From NCBI GenBank assembly GCA_947495975.1, contig CANMBE010000004.1:1-64000 (forward strand): 64,000 bases of DNA, written 5' to 3'. The DNA comes from Ignavibacteria bacterium (GTDB lineage Bacteria > Bacteroidota > Ignavibacteria > Kapaibacteriales > Kapaibacteriaceae). Positions 43,163 through 52,053 of this stretch are shown here, in pieces. A program made the translations under genes and the position numbers. The stretch's first letter is position 1; each line of letters starts with the position of its first letter. The notes beneath the pieces were generated by a model. It was given only the letters and a program-made list of their open reading frames with translations, ran no database searches and was not told the DNA's origin.

Positions 43163-44776
43163 TCAGGGCAAGAGAACGCGGAGCTCAGTCCCATCACCAA
43201 GGGATTGGACCTTGCTATACGCTCTCATAAGGGGCTCGGGGATGGCTTCTGGCGAGCCTGTCCAGAGCAATTGTCCGCGTATGTCATAGATGCGTACAAC
43301 CGCCCTATGGATGCCAATCTGCATCAGATCTGCTACCGACGTTGGTAGGTCATCCTGACACGGACACGTAGCACCACCAGCTGTTTGCCGTGCTCGCGCT
43401 GGGATAGGATCGCGCTGGAAGTCCTCAGGCAGCAACGTATATGCTAAGGAACGTGGTACTGACGTGGTGTCATTGGCCGGCGTGAGGAGTCCCTTAACGC
43501 GATTGCCGATACTGAGCAGACCTGCTCCGCCTGCTGTGAACAAGCCCTTGATCAATGACGTATTCGATATCACGTTCCCCATCACACAGGTGCTATCAGT
43601 TGGTGGTGACGATCCCATGAAGAGTCCATATTCGCGCGCATGGTTTCGCAGGATGATGTTGTGCCATCCATTGGCACCGTGTGAGTTGTCGAGCACGATG
43701 TGTGATACACTATTGCCTTCAACAAGGTTTGCATACACCCAGTTACCGTGCCATACCACATCCCCTGCTGCATCGTTCGGGAACTCCGTCCACCGTGGGT
43801 TCTGCGATGCGTTGTAGCATAGCACGTTACCGTTTGCGCCTGCCTGCATCAGCATGCTATGACGCAACGTCGAGAACACGTTATCTACGATGCGACAATC
43901 ACCTGAAGCGAACTGCAGCACCACACCATAACCACGTCCTCCGCCACCATAGCCATAGCTCTCGGCGATATCACACCGTGTAACAGTGCAATGCATCGCA
44001 TACTCAAACGTGACGTGCGCAAAGTTGGTCTTCCGGCTCCGCACTCCGTCAATCACAATGTCGCGAGCGTACGATACAAAGATGTTCGACACTTGCTGGG
44101 CGGATGAATCACGTTGCTCGATGCTAAGACATCGAATGCGCACGTGCTCAACTGGATTGATGAGCGCCAGATAGGCCTTCCGTGAGGTGTCAACTGTCAT
44201 GCGGAGTGGTTGTGTTGTGTAGATCGAATCACCTCGCACCTCGCGTACCTCAATGATCTGTCCACTCGAACCACGTCCCCAATCGGAGAACATCAGGTTT
44301 GAATCAATCGGGACAATTCGAAGCATTGCACCGCGCTCAGGTTGAAGGCCGGTTCCCGTAATCCACGCATCACCACGGCGAAGCGTGGAGGTGATAGGCA
44401 TGGCAAGACGCGTTACACCGCCCGCAATCACGATCGGATGCGCATCGTTCGGCACATCAGTAACGATACGCGTTACATCAGCGCCGCGTCCCTGGAGCGT
44501 GATGCGTGATCGCAACACAAGTTGCGATCGAAGTAGATACGTGCCTGTGCCAAGGCGAAGCGTGCCACCGTCTGGAAGCAGGGACAACGCTCGCTGAAAT
44601 GCCACGTCAGAAGGGGTTGCACCGGTAGGATCTGCCCCAAGCGTATCGATCTCTACGACTGATGCTGGCTGTACAAAGGATCGTGCACCTGCGCGGTTCC
44701 ATACCGTGGTGTAGGCAGACCACGGTTGTGCGCAGAGCGATGTGGACAGAAGGAGCAGGGCGGTTACACATCGCAT
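43163..44776 (-). CDS. secreted pectate-lyase-superfamily beta-helix protein
   Basis: 537 residues with signal peptide MRCVTALLLLSTSLCAQ. 'VEIDTLGADPTGATPSDVAFQRAL' (core 'LGADPTGATPSDVAFQ') followed by 'LPDGGTLRLGTGTYLLRSQL' (core 'GGTLRLGTGTYLLRS') is the opening of the Pectate_lyase_3/phage tailspike-like family. Beta-helix rungs follow: 'RDIVIDGVRSRKTN', 'HCTVTRCDIAESYG', 'DCRIVDNVFSTLRHS', 'NGWHNIILRNH'. The final ~60 residues ('HRAVVRIYDIRGQLLW') look like a degenerate T9SS-type tail. Probably a surface polysaccharide-active or -binding protein; the enzyme residues cannot be assigned. Codon choice is slightly more GC-rich here. Confidence 0.8.
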   Translation of the reverse strand: MRCVTALLLLSTSLCAQPWSAYTTVWNRAGARSFVQPASVVEIDTLGADPTGATPSDVAFQRALSLLPDGGTLRLGTGTYLLRSQLVLRSRITLQGRGADVTRIVTDVPNDAHPIVIAGGVTRLAMPITSTLRRGDAWITGTGLQPERGAMLRIVPIDSNLMFSDWGRGSSGQIIEVREVRGDSIYTTQPLRMTVDTSRKAYLALINPVEHVRIRCLSIEQRDSSAQQVSNIFVSYARDIVIDGVRSRKTNFAHVTFEYAMHCTVTRCDIAESYGYGGGGRGYGVVLQFASGDCRIVDNVFSTLRHSMLMQAGANGNVLCYNASQNPRWTEFPNDAAGDVVWHGNWVYANLVEGNSVSHIVLDNSHGANGWHNIILRNHAREYGLFMGSSPPTDSTCVMGNVISNTSLIKGLFTAGGAGLLSIGNRVKGLLTPANDTTSVPRSLAYTLLPEDFQRDPIPARARQTAGGATCPCQDDLPTSVADLMQIGIHRAVVRIYDIRGQLLWTGSPEAIPEPLMRAYSKVQSLGDGTELRVLLP

Positions 44777-44790
44777 AAGTATATTCTCAC

Positions 44791-46068
44791 ATGAAATCTG
44801 AATACAAACTAACCATGTTCGATGTCATCATGCTGGTGATCAGCTTAGTGATCGGCATGGGCATCTTCCGTGCTCCTGCGACAGTAGCTCTTCGTTCCGG
44901 CGACATTACGTTGTTTTATGCTGCGTGGATTCTTGGCGGGGTGTTCGCGATAGCTGGTGCACTGACCTTCGCAGCGGCGGGACGTGCGATGCCGGTTACG
45001 GGCGCCTACTATCGCATCTTCGCTGTGGCCTATCACCCGGTGATTGCCTTTGCGATCAACATGATCATCCTCGTGTCGAATGCGGCTTCAGCTGCGGGTG
45101 TTGCCATCATTGGCGCAGAGTACATCACGGGATGGCTACCAGACATACCAACCAGCACCACAGCAACAACCATGATTGTCGTTCTCTTTGGACTCAACCT
45201 CTTGGGTCTTCGCACAAGTACTGCAGTGCAGAACGTGCTCATCGGCATCAAGATTGCGATGCTGGTTGCAATCATCTCTGCATTGGTGTTCGTTGGCGCT
45301 GCCCCGGTAGTTGCAACTGGAATCGCTCCTGTGCATTCCGATGGCATATGGCAATCGCTGGGACTAGCCCTCATCGCGGTGTCATTTACGTTCGGCGGCT
45401 ACCAGAGCACCATTAATTTTGGCGGTGAGATCCGCGATAGTGAACGTCGCATGCCAATCGCCATCGTGCTGGGCGTGCTGATCATCACAGCGATCTACCT
45501 CCTGGCAAACGCGGCGTACGTCCATGTGCTTGGCTTTGACACGCTCGCACACTCGCAGTCGATCGCAGCCTTGGTTGTTGGCAAACTGTTTGGTCCGAGC
45601 GGCGCCAACATTCTCTCGGCCGTGCTCATCATCTCTGTGTTTGGCTTCGTGAACGTTGCGATGCTCTCCAATCCGCGTGTGATTAGAGCAATGAGCACTG
45701 ATGGTGTTTTGCCACGTGCACTATCGTCATCACCACGCATGCAGCACGGGGCGCTGCTGTCCTTCACATTACTCAGCATCGCGAGCGTCTACGTTGGGAA
45801 GTCATTTGAGACGATCCTTAACTATACCATCTTCATCGATGCGATCGGACTCGGCTTTGGTGCTGCTACTGTCTATTGGCTTAGCAAGCAGCGTCTCTCA
45901 ATCACTACACATATCGCAGCAGCCATCTTCATCAGCTCGTGCGTGTTCACGTCAATCAACATCTTCGCATTCGACACAAAGGCAGCCATCTATGGCATTG
46001 CACTTGTTGCAGGCATCTGCGTAGTGGGATGGATCGCCTACCGCATGCGCTCGCAGCAGACAACCTAG
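44791..46068 (+). CDS. APC-superfamily amino acid permease
   Basis: 425 residues, about twelve membrane helices. The first helix carries 'VISLVIGMGIFRAPATVA', the GxGIF substrate-backbone motif of APC transporters, and 'AMPVTGAYYRIFAVAYHP' and 'FTFGGYQSTINFGGEIRDSERRMP' (core 'GGYQSTINFGGEIRD') match the amino-acid/polyamine branch. It begins 14 bases from the divergent beta-helix gene, so both promoters overlap. The amino acid transported cannot be told from sequence. Confidence 0.88.
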   Translation: MKSEYKLTMFDVIMLVISLVIGMGIFRAPATVALRSGDITLFYAAWILGGVFAIAGALTFAAAGRAMPVTGAYYRIFAVAYHPVIAFAINMIILVSNAASAAGVAIIGAEYITGWLPDIPTSTTATTMIVVLFGLNLLGLRTSTAVQNVLIGIKIAMLVAIISALVFVGAAPVVATGIAPVHSDGIWQSLGLALIAVSFTFGGYQSTINFGGEIRDSERRMPIAIVLGVLIITAIYLLANAAYVHVLGFDTLAHSQSIAALVVGKLFGPSGANILSAVLIISVFGFVNVAMLSNPRVIRAMSTDGVLPRALSSSPRMQHGALLSFTLLSIASVYVGKSFETILNYTIFIDAIGLGFGAATVYWLSKQRLSITTHIAAAIFISSCVFTSINIFAFDTKAAIYGIALVAGICVVGWIAYRMRSQQTT

Positions 46069-46122
46069 AGCTTGGTTGCCATCAGGGCCCCACTCTGACT
46101 TCTAGCCAAAAACCGTGTTGGC

Positions 46123-46623
46123 TTAGCGCGTCACAGCGAGGTCAGTTGTTGCAATGGCAACGATCGTGCCGTTGATGATGACCGGCACAGAATAGGTCCG
46201 CATCCAGATCTCGCCGCCGCCTGCATCGAAGTACGGCTCCGTCCACACAGCCGCTCTCTTTGCAAGAGGGTCTGCGAACCACCCCTTTGTGCGTATCTCA
46301 TAGGATGGCACTGCGAGGTCAGCATACGTAAATGACGTACCTGATCGATACCAATACGGACTCAGTCGAACTGTTGAATCGGCGTTCATCACGGCAAGAG
46401 TAGAACCATAGAAGTATGATGGATGACGTTCGAGGTAGGATACTACTCGGTTAGTCACTAAGCTGTCAGTTGGGAATGCGCGCTGAAGCGAATCGACCCA
46501 TGTTGTTACAGCATCTTCAACTTCGCGCATGCGAATGGAGTCAGGAATGACAGGGTTTTCTGATGAGCATGCATTGAGCAAGAGAATCGTGCACGCAAGA
46601 AGGAGAGCTGATAAAGTGCGCAT
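46123..46623 (-). CDS. stand-alone Cache-like lipoprotein
   Basis: 166 residues, lipobox 'ILLLNACSS' after a signal peptide. The remaining part resembles one Cache (PDC) ligand-binding domain: 'STLAVMNADSTVRLSPYWYR' (core 'NADSTVRLSPYWYR'), 'WFADPLAKRAAVWTEPYFDAG', and 'MRTYSVPVIINGTIVAIATTDL' (core 'TYSVPVIINGTIVAIATTDL'). Such domains normally form the outer half of chemoreceptors or kinases; here there is no transmembrane signalling part. It may be a free periplasmic sensor or binding protein. The neighbour upstream is an intergenic gap. Confidence 0.7.
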   Translation of the reverse strand: MRTLSALLLACTILLLNACSSENPVIPDSIRMREVEDAVTTWVDSLQRAFPTDSLVTNRVVSYLERHPSYFYGSTLAVMNADSTVRLSPYWYRSGTSFTYADLAVPSYEIRTKGWFADPLAKRAAVWTEPYFDAGGGEIWMRTYSVPVIINGTIVAIATTDLAVTR

Positions 46624-46767
46624 AGTACGTATGATCTCCTAAACTCGAATCATCGAGTAACATGATGAGAATGATCAACTGAATGGCGGTTCCGTGCCAG
46701 ATCCAGATTCTTTTGACCACTAAACTAACATTTCTCTTCGTAGAATTTTGGGGGAGTAGGTCATGTT

Positions 46768-47643
46768 TTACTCACCGCCTGACAACTTACGCGCGATCCA
46801 TAGGTCCAATCCGCCCGGTCCGCCCGGACGATTGCTGGCAAAAACCTGAGATCCGTCTGGCAGCACAATACAGCCGCTTTCATCAAACTCAGAATTAAGC
46901 CAATCCACTGGTACGGGCTCCTGCCAAGCCCCATTACGAAAAACACTGTAGAATAGATCATACCCGCCCTTGCCACCAAATCCATTAGATGAAAAGAGAA
47001 GTGTATCTGCAGAGATAAAGGCTGGGCTGATCTCTTCATCTGAAGAGTTCACCGTGCGACCCAGATTAATAGGTGAACTCCACGTTAAGTCTACCCGCCT
47101 ATCACTTATCCACAGATCAAGTCCTCCCTCGCCCCCTAGCCTATTGCTAACAAACACAAGCCTTGTACCATCTGGTGATATCGCTGGATGTGACACGAAA
47201 AAGGGGCCATTGACAACCGCAATTGGATGACCCATATTGATTGAGCCGGTCTCGCGTGTGGCGCTTACAATTCCTGGATACGACTGTTCTTCATACGCGC
47301 CATACGCCACGCCAAAAGCCTCACCCGTAGAAGTGAACGAGATGAATGCGCGATGCTGGCTAACAGCATTAAAAGAACCGGGAAAGAGGACTGACGTTGA
47401 GTCGCTTTGTATTGAGGTCCGATAGATACCGGCCGCTCCACCGCGCTCTGAAGTGAAGACCAGAAATTTCATACGCGGATCTATCGACGGTGCGTATTCA
47501 GCCTCAGGCGTATTACACATCCACAATGGAATGGCATGCGATACATTGCTGCTGAGGCGCGACGCGTAACGGTCCTCTTGTGACGTCACATCACTTGCCA
47601 AAGCAAACATCGCGGTGCAGACGATGATTGATCTTTTTATCAT
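46768..47643 (-). CDS. exported PD40/WD40-like beta-propeller protein
   Basis: 291 residues with a signal peptide (MIKRSIIVCTAMFALASDVTS). PD40 repeats are evident: 'FLVFTSERGGAAGIYRT', 'SPDGTRLVFVSNRLGGEGGLDLWIS' (core 'PDGTRLVFVSNRLGGEGG'), 'DTLLFSSNGFGGKGGYDLFY', and 'GSQVFASNRPGGPGGLDLWIA' (core 'VFASNRPGGPGGLDLW'). These blades are common in Bacteroidota outer-membrane complexes, usually fused to an OmpA domain, which is absent here. It starts within queE's stop (ATGA) and is the last gene of the ilvE-META-recG-queE operon. Confidence 0.82.
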   Translation of the reverse strand: MIKRSIIVCTAMFALASDVTSQEDRYASRLSSNVSHAIPLWMCNTPEAEYAPSIDPRMKFLVFTSERGGAAGIYRTSIQSDSTSVLFPGSFNAVSQHRAFISFTSTGEAFGVAYGAYEEQSYPGIVSATRETGSINMGHPIAVVNGPFFVSHPAISPDGTRLVFVSNRLGGEGGLDLWISDRRVDLTWSSPINLGRTVNSSDEEISPAFISADTLLFSSNGFGGKGGYDLFYSVFRNGAWQEPVPVDWLNSEFDESGCIVLPDGSQVFASNRPGGPGGLDLWIARKLSGGE

Positions 47644-48329
47644 ACGCCCCGTGTTTCAGGTGACCAAATGAACTTGTGCATCTGCAATTGAAACCTCACG
47701 TTGAGTTTGTCTTCCAAAATCCATCCTACAAGTTCAAGGAACGTGAGTTTGTTGAATACACATGACATAAGAACGGCAGCAATTTTTGTTTCTAACGCAT
47801 ACTCTCGCACGATATTGCGTGCATATTCATAGTCTGCACGAGAGGCTATCACAAATTTCACTTCGTCATGGGCGCGCAATATGGTTAGGTTTTCGAGTCG
47901 GTTTAAGGTGACCATTTTCGAATCTGGACACTTCACGTCCATAATACATATCACTCGTGGATCAAGCGGGGCTATATCTATATGTCCACCCGTCTCTACA
48001 GCAACCGTATAGCCCGTATCGCAGAGCAGCGTCATCAGCGGCACAACATCAGGTTGCTCAAGGGGCTCACCACCGGTAAACTCCACAAAGGAACATCCAA
48101 TGCGCTGTATCTCTTCAATGATTTCTGAACCAGTCTTTTCAACCGCACGAATGCGATGATCTAGCGCATATGCGGTATCGCACCATACACAGCGCAGTGT
48201 GCAACCTTGCAGCCTAACAAAGACACAGGGCAATCCTGCCCTCGTCCCTTCGCCTTGTATTGAGTAGAATATCTCGCTAAGGTTAAAGACAGAACTGCGT
48301 GGGTCAGACGTGATTGTTAATGTGTTCAT
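47640..48329 (-). CDS. queE: 7-carboxy-7-deazaguanine synthase
   Basis: 229 residues, starting MNTLTITSDPRSS; an upstream ATG would overlap recG and adds a non-conserved leader. The radical SAM cluster motif is intact, 'RLQGCTLRCVWCDTAYA' (C-x3-C-x2-C), preceded by 'FYSIQGEGTRAGLPCVFV', the QueE signature, and followed by 'FTGGEPLEQPD'. It builds the deazaguanine core of queuosine from 6-carboxytetrahydropterin. No preQ1 riboswitch or other que gene is in the window. Ten bases after recG. Confidence 0.93.
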   Translation of the reverse strand: MNTLTITSDPRSSVFNLSEIFYSIQGEGTRAGLPCVFVRLQGCTLRCVWCDTAYALDHRIRAVEKTGSEIIEEIQRIGCSFVEFTGGEPLEQPDVVPLMTLLCDTGYTVAVETGGHIDIAPLDPRVICIMDVKCPDSKMVTLNRLENLTILRAHDEVKFVIASRADYEYARNIVREYALETKIAAVLMSCVFNKLTFLELVGWILEDKLNVRFQLQMHKFIWSPETRGV

Positions 48330-48339
48330 GAGCCGCAAT

Positions 48340-50592
48340 TTACACGCCCGTGAGGAAGCCTGCCCCGTCGAATAATCGCAGCACCTCATTCTTTACTGGT
48401 TGATGCTCAGGAAGTCGCAGATGTGGATCTTTCTCGAGCAGAGCAAATGCATCATCACGAGCGATCATAATGAGGGCAGCATCTGATACCAGATCGGCGA
48501 ACCGAAATTCGGGAAGACCGCTCTGCCGAACGCCTAAAACATCCCCCGGACCTCTTAGCCGTAGGTCCACTTCTGCAATGTGAAAGCCATCTGTGGTCTC
48601 TTCCATCGTCTTTAGCCTGACAATCGACTTTGCTCTATCCTCGCTACTCGAAGGACGGTTAACGTGATAGCGAAAATGATCCTTTGTTGCTAGAAAACAA
48701 TACGACTGATCAGCTCCGCGGCCCACTCGCCCCCTAAGCTGATGAAGCTGAGACAATCCAAAACGTTCAGCATTCTCGATGAGCATAATGCTGGCGTTCG
48801 CTACGTCTATGCCAACTTCAATAACGGTAGTCGATACAAGAATGTCAAATTCTTTATTGAGAAAGGCATGCATCGTGGCCTCCTTCTCTGTCCAATTCAT
48901 TTGCCCATGCAATAGACCAACACGCAAATCGGCGAATGTTGTCTCTCGCAAGAGGTCATAATGTTCAACTGCACTTTTTGCTTCAATCTTCTCGCTCTTC
49001 TCAACGAGTGGATACACAACGTATGCCTGACGTCCAGCATGCACCTCCGAACGAATAAACTGATGCACACTGTTCAACTGAGATTCGAATTCAATTCTTG
49101 TTTTGATTGGCTTTCTGTTGGCCGGCATTTCATCAATCACTGATGCGTCCAGATCACCATACAACGTCATCGACAACGTCCGTGGAATTGGCGTTGCAGA
49201 CATCACAAGGATATGGGGCGTGCGGGGTCCATCAGGATGCGAAGCACGTCCAAGTCTTCGAAGTTCCGCACGCTGCGCAACACCAAATCGGTGCTGTTCA
49301 TCAATCACAATCAAACCCAGCTTATGATACTGAACGTCTGATTCGAACAATGCGTGTGTGCCAACAACAATGTGCGCCTCACCGCTGGCGATAAGCGAAA
49401 GCGACTCGTTGCGCTCTTTCTTCTTCTGTCCACCAACGAGCTGAACTACCGTGATATCTGTCTCACCTAGCATCCTGCGTATACCATGCAGATGTTGCTC
49501 AGCCAGGAGCTCAGTTGGTGCCATGATTAACGTCTGATAGCCATTGTCTACTGCATTGAGCATACACAACAAGGCAACAATTGTCTTGCCAGAGCCAACA
49601 TCGCCCTGTAACAATCGGTTCATTGGCAGACCAGACGTCATGTCGCCAACAATCTCTCGGATTACCCGCCGTTGCGCGCCTGTAAGTGTATATGGCAATG
49701 TTTCAATCAACATTCGAGCGTGCGCACTTTTTGATTGCATCAAAAGTCCAGCCTCAGGATTACGTCGCGATCTTCGCCGAGCAGCAAGCAAAAGCTCAAA
49801 GACAAACAACTCTTCATACTTCATGCGATTCCGAGCGCGATCAACATGAGCTAATGATGTAGGCGTGTGAAGCTCGCGAAGTGCTTCGTGTTTAGACATG
49901 AGTGAGCGCTCATGTATCACGGACGCAGGAAGGGGCTCAACAATATCTGCTAGAGCTTGTTCAAGCGTGTGTTCTACGATAGCACGCATCAATCGCATGT
50001 TTACACCTGATGCACGAAGTCCTTGTGTAAGCGAATATTTTGGAAGTGTTGCACCAGTTCGGAACTGTTCTACATCCTCTGCGTCAATTTCTTCCAACTC
50101 AGGGTGATGAATTGTGAGTTGACCTCTCCGAGGATCATATTCCGGCATGCCACTTACAAGGAAGGTCTTGCCTTCTTTGAGAAGCTTGCTGTAGTACTGC
50201 GTATTGTTCCAAAAAACAAGCTGTGCAGATACATCAGAGCCGTCGCTGATGGTTACATCAAGCATAGCGCGCCCCTTGCCAACAGTCTTTTGGCGGACAT
50301 CTGCAATAGATGCAACAATAGAAATCTCAGATGATACTCGAGCAATGTGGGATGCATCACCAATCCACAAGTCAGGAGCGCGGCATTGTTCCAACAGTGC
50401 CGAAATACTTGGTGCTGCTGTGCGGTCTACGTATCCGCGTGGTACGTTCATCAGCACATCAAGTGGGGTAACAAGTCCCTCCTTAGCCAGAGCTTCGGCG
50501 CGCCGTGGCCCCACCCCCTTTACATACTGAAGTGGGAGGATACGCGCAGGAGCGCTTTCTAATCCTTTGTTGGGATTCGGTACGCTTTGCAT
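48340..50592 (-). CDS. recG: ATP-dependent DNA helicase RecG
   Basis: 750 residues. The wedge/OB domain opens with 'LQYVKGVGPRRAEALAKEGL' (HhH-like, core 'VKGVGPRRAEALAKEG') and 'ISIVASIADVRQ'. Superfamily 2 motifs follow: 'LLQGDVGSGKTIVA' (Walker A), 'MAPTELLAEQH', 'LIVIDEQHRFGV' (DEQH box), 'VMSATPIPRTL', 'STTVIEVGIDVANA' and 'LHQLRGRVGRG'. It rescues stalled forks and branch-migrates Holliday junctions. Its first 34 bases overlap the end of the META-domain gene, indicating coupled translation. Confidence 0.96.
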   Translation of the reverse strand: MQSVPNPNKGLESAPARILPLQYVKGVGPRRAEALAKEGLVTPLDVLMNVPRGYVDRTAAPSISALLEQCRAPDLWIGDASHIARVSSEISIVASIADVRQKTVGKGRAMLDVTISDGSDVSAQLVFWNNTQYYSKLLKEGKTFLVSGMPEYDPRRGQLTIHHPELEEIDAEDVEQFRTGATLPKYSLTQGLRASGVNMRLMRAIVEHTLEQALADIVEPLPASVIHERSLMSKHEALRELHTPTSLAHVDRARNRMKYEELFVFELLLAARRRSRRNPEAGLLMQSKSAHARMLIETLPYTLTGAQRRVIREIVGDMTSGLPMNRLLQGDVGSGKTIVALLCMLNAVDNGYQTLIMAPTELLAEQHLHGIRRMLGETDITVVQLVGGQKKKERNESLSLIASGEAHIVVGTHALFESDVQYHKLGLIVIDEQHRFGVAQRAELRRLGRASHPDGPRTPHILVMSATPIPRTLSMTLYGDLDASVIDEMPANRKPIKTRIEFESQLNSVHQFIRSEVHAGRQAYVVYPLVEKSEKIEAKSAVEHYDLLRETTFADLRVGLLHGQMNWTEKEATMHAFLNKEFDILVSTTVIEVGIDVANASIMLIENAERFGLSQLHQLRGRVGRGADQSYCFLATKDHFRYHVNRPSSSEDRAKSIVRLKTMEETTDGFHIAEVDLRLRGPGDVLGVRQSGLPEFRFADLVSDAALIMIARDDAFALLEKDPHLRLPEHQPVKNEVLRLFDGAGFLTGV

Positions 50593-50984
50593 TCCATCAA
50601 CACGCTATCGCCAGAGAAAAACCGAAGCACGTCATCGTCTCGTTTGACCCTCGTTGTTCTTTCAAAGGCAGTGAGAATCAAGCTTTCTGTATCCCAGCCT
50701 GGGCAGGCGCGTTTTGTCGTGATGAGTGGACCAATTTTTACAACATTCTTTACTTGGGAAAACGTCCCAGAGAATTGATTGCAACCACCATAGCCCATTA
50801 TTCTACTAGAATCCGGTAGGAATCGGAACATGGGTTGCATGGTTGAAAAGTCTCCCTTACCAACTACCTGCCCACCAACCGAGAAAAACGCCCATGCAGT
50901 ATCAGTTAACATGGGAGTGCCACCGCATCCATGTAAAGCAAACGCAAGTGTTACGGCGCACAACAGCTTTTTGAATCTGTTCAT
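50559..50984 (-). CDS. META-domain (HslJ-like) lipoprotein
   Basis: 141 residues. The start MNRFKKLLCAVTLAF overlaps the ilvE stop by four bases and opens a lipoprotein signal with lipobox ALHGC. The META core is visible: 'MGYGGCNQFSGTFSQ' and 'TTKRACPGWDTESLI' with the two conserved Cys, in an N-terminal 'LTDTAWAFFSVGG' context. HslJ-like proteins are heat-shock-linked envelope proteins of unclear function. It overlaps recG by 34 bases. Confidence 0.88.
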   Translation of the reverse strand: MNRFKKLLCAVTLAFALHGCGGTPMLTDTAWAFFSVGGQVVGKGDFSTMQPMFRFLPDSSRIMGYGGCNQFSGTFSQVKNVVKIGPLITTKRACPGWDTESLILTAFERTTRVKRDDDVLRFFSGDSVLMECKAYRIPTKD

Positions 50985-52045
50985 TTTGCCGCCCCATTTA
51001 CGATGTTCATCCATTCTTTTGGATCAGGAATATTCCCGTATCGCAAATCAGTGAGATGTTGCTTGAGTCTGTACATTAATTGGTCTGGAGCGATTTTTAG
51101 TGATAGGTCTTGTCCATCAATCGAGATCACTTCGATTGGTGCAATTGAAGCAGCGGTGCCCACACCAAATGCTTCAGTAACCGCTCCGGTTTGTAGACCA
51201 TCACGTAGTTCGTCAACACTTACTTGACGTTCTTCCACAGCCATTCCTAGCTCCCGAGCAACAGTCAACATAGAATCACGAGTAACGCCATCAAGAATGG
51301 TGTCACTCACTGGCGGTGTTACAATTGACCCTCCAATAACGAACGCCAGGTTCATTGTTCCGGATTCCTCAACGTATGCATGGTCTCGCGCGTCGGTCCA
51401 AATCACCTGATCAAAGCCATCTTGCTGAGCAAGTCTTGTTGGATACATCGCAGCGGCATAGTTACCCGCACACTTGGCAAACCCAGTTCCGCCTTGAGCA
51501 GCGCGGGTGTAGGTGCGCTCAACCCTCACTCGAAGTGGTTTTTGATACAGAGGACGGAACGGACCACCAACAACCATAAAGAGGAACTCATCCGCTGCCT
51601 TTAGCCCCATACGTTCCTCTGAAGCGATGACAAATGGTCTGATGTAATACGCAGCGTCAGGACCCGGCGGCACCCAGTCTCTATCGAGATCAACTAAGGT
51701 GTGAATGGCGTCAGCAAACATCTCACGCGGAACCTCAGGCATGCACATCCGCACCAATGAGCGATTGAACCGTTCATGGTGGCGATCGGTGCGGAATACA
51801 CCAATTCTGTCCTCACTCATTCGGTAGCCCTTCATGCCTTCAAAGACAATCTGGGCATAGTGCAGACCTAGTGAAAGCGGCGCCATTGGAATAGACCTAT
51901 ATGGTTGAATTCGAGCCTTCCTCCACTCACCGTGAGCGAATTCGGCAATGAACATATGGTCTGCGGGCACGTTGGTGAGCTTGTGAGAGACAACGTCTTC
52001 GGCAACGAGACGAGGTGAAATTGTACGGTCGATGGGAATGAGCAT
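50981..52045 (-). CDS. ilvE: branched-chain amino acid aminotransferase
   Basis: 354 residues, PLP fold type IV. 'LHYAQIVFEGMKGYR', 'YYIRPFVIASEERMGL', 'GGTGFAKCAGNYAAAMYP' (carrying the PLP-binding Lys), 'VEESGTMNLAFVIGG' and 'AFGVGTAASIAPI' identify the long IlvE form. It makes or degrades Leu, Ile and Val using 2-oxoglutarate/glutamate. The ATG (MLIPIDRT) is used; a TTG six bases upstream is also open. First gene of a tightly overlapping operon with META, recG, queE and PD40. Confidence 0.95.
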   Translation of the reverse strand: MLIPIDRTISPRLVAEDVVSHKLTNVPADHMFIAEFAHGEWRKARIQPYRSIPMAPLSLGLHYAQIVFEGMKGYRMSEDRIGVFRTDRHHERFNRSLVRMCMPEVPREMFADAIHTLVDLDRDWVPPGPDAAYYIRPFVIASEERMGLKAADEFLFMVVGGPFRPLYQKPLRVRVERTYTRAAQGGTGFAKCAGNYAAAMYPTRLAQQDGFDQVIWTDARDHAYVEESGTMNLAFVIGGSIVTPPVSDTILDGVTRDSMLTVARELGMAVEERQVSVDELRDGLQTGAVTEAFGVGTAASIAPIEVISIDGQDLSLKIAPDQLMYRLKQHLTDLRYGNIPDPKEWMNIVNGAAK

Positions 52046-52053
52046 GTGCAAAT

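Noticed and set aside
47106-47114. TTATCCACA inside the PD40 gene
   Set aside because: Single isolated DnaA box, expected by chance at about this frequency.
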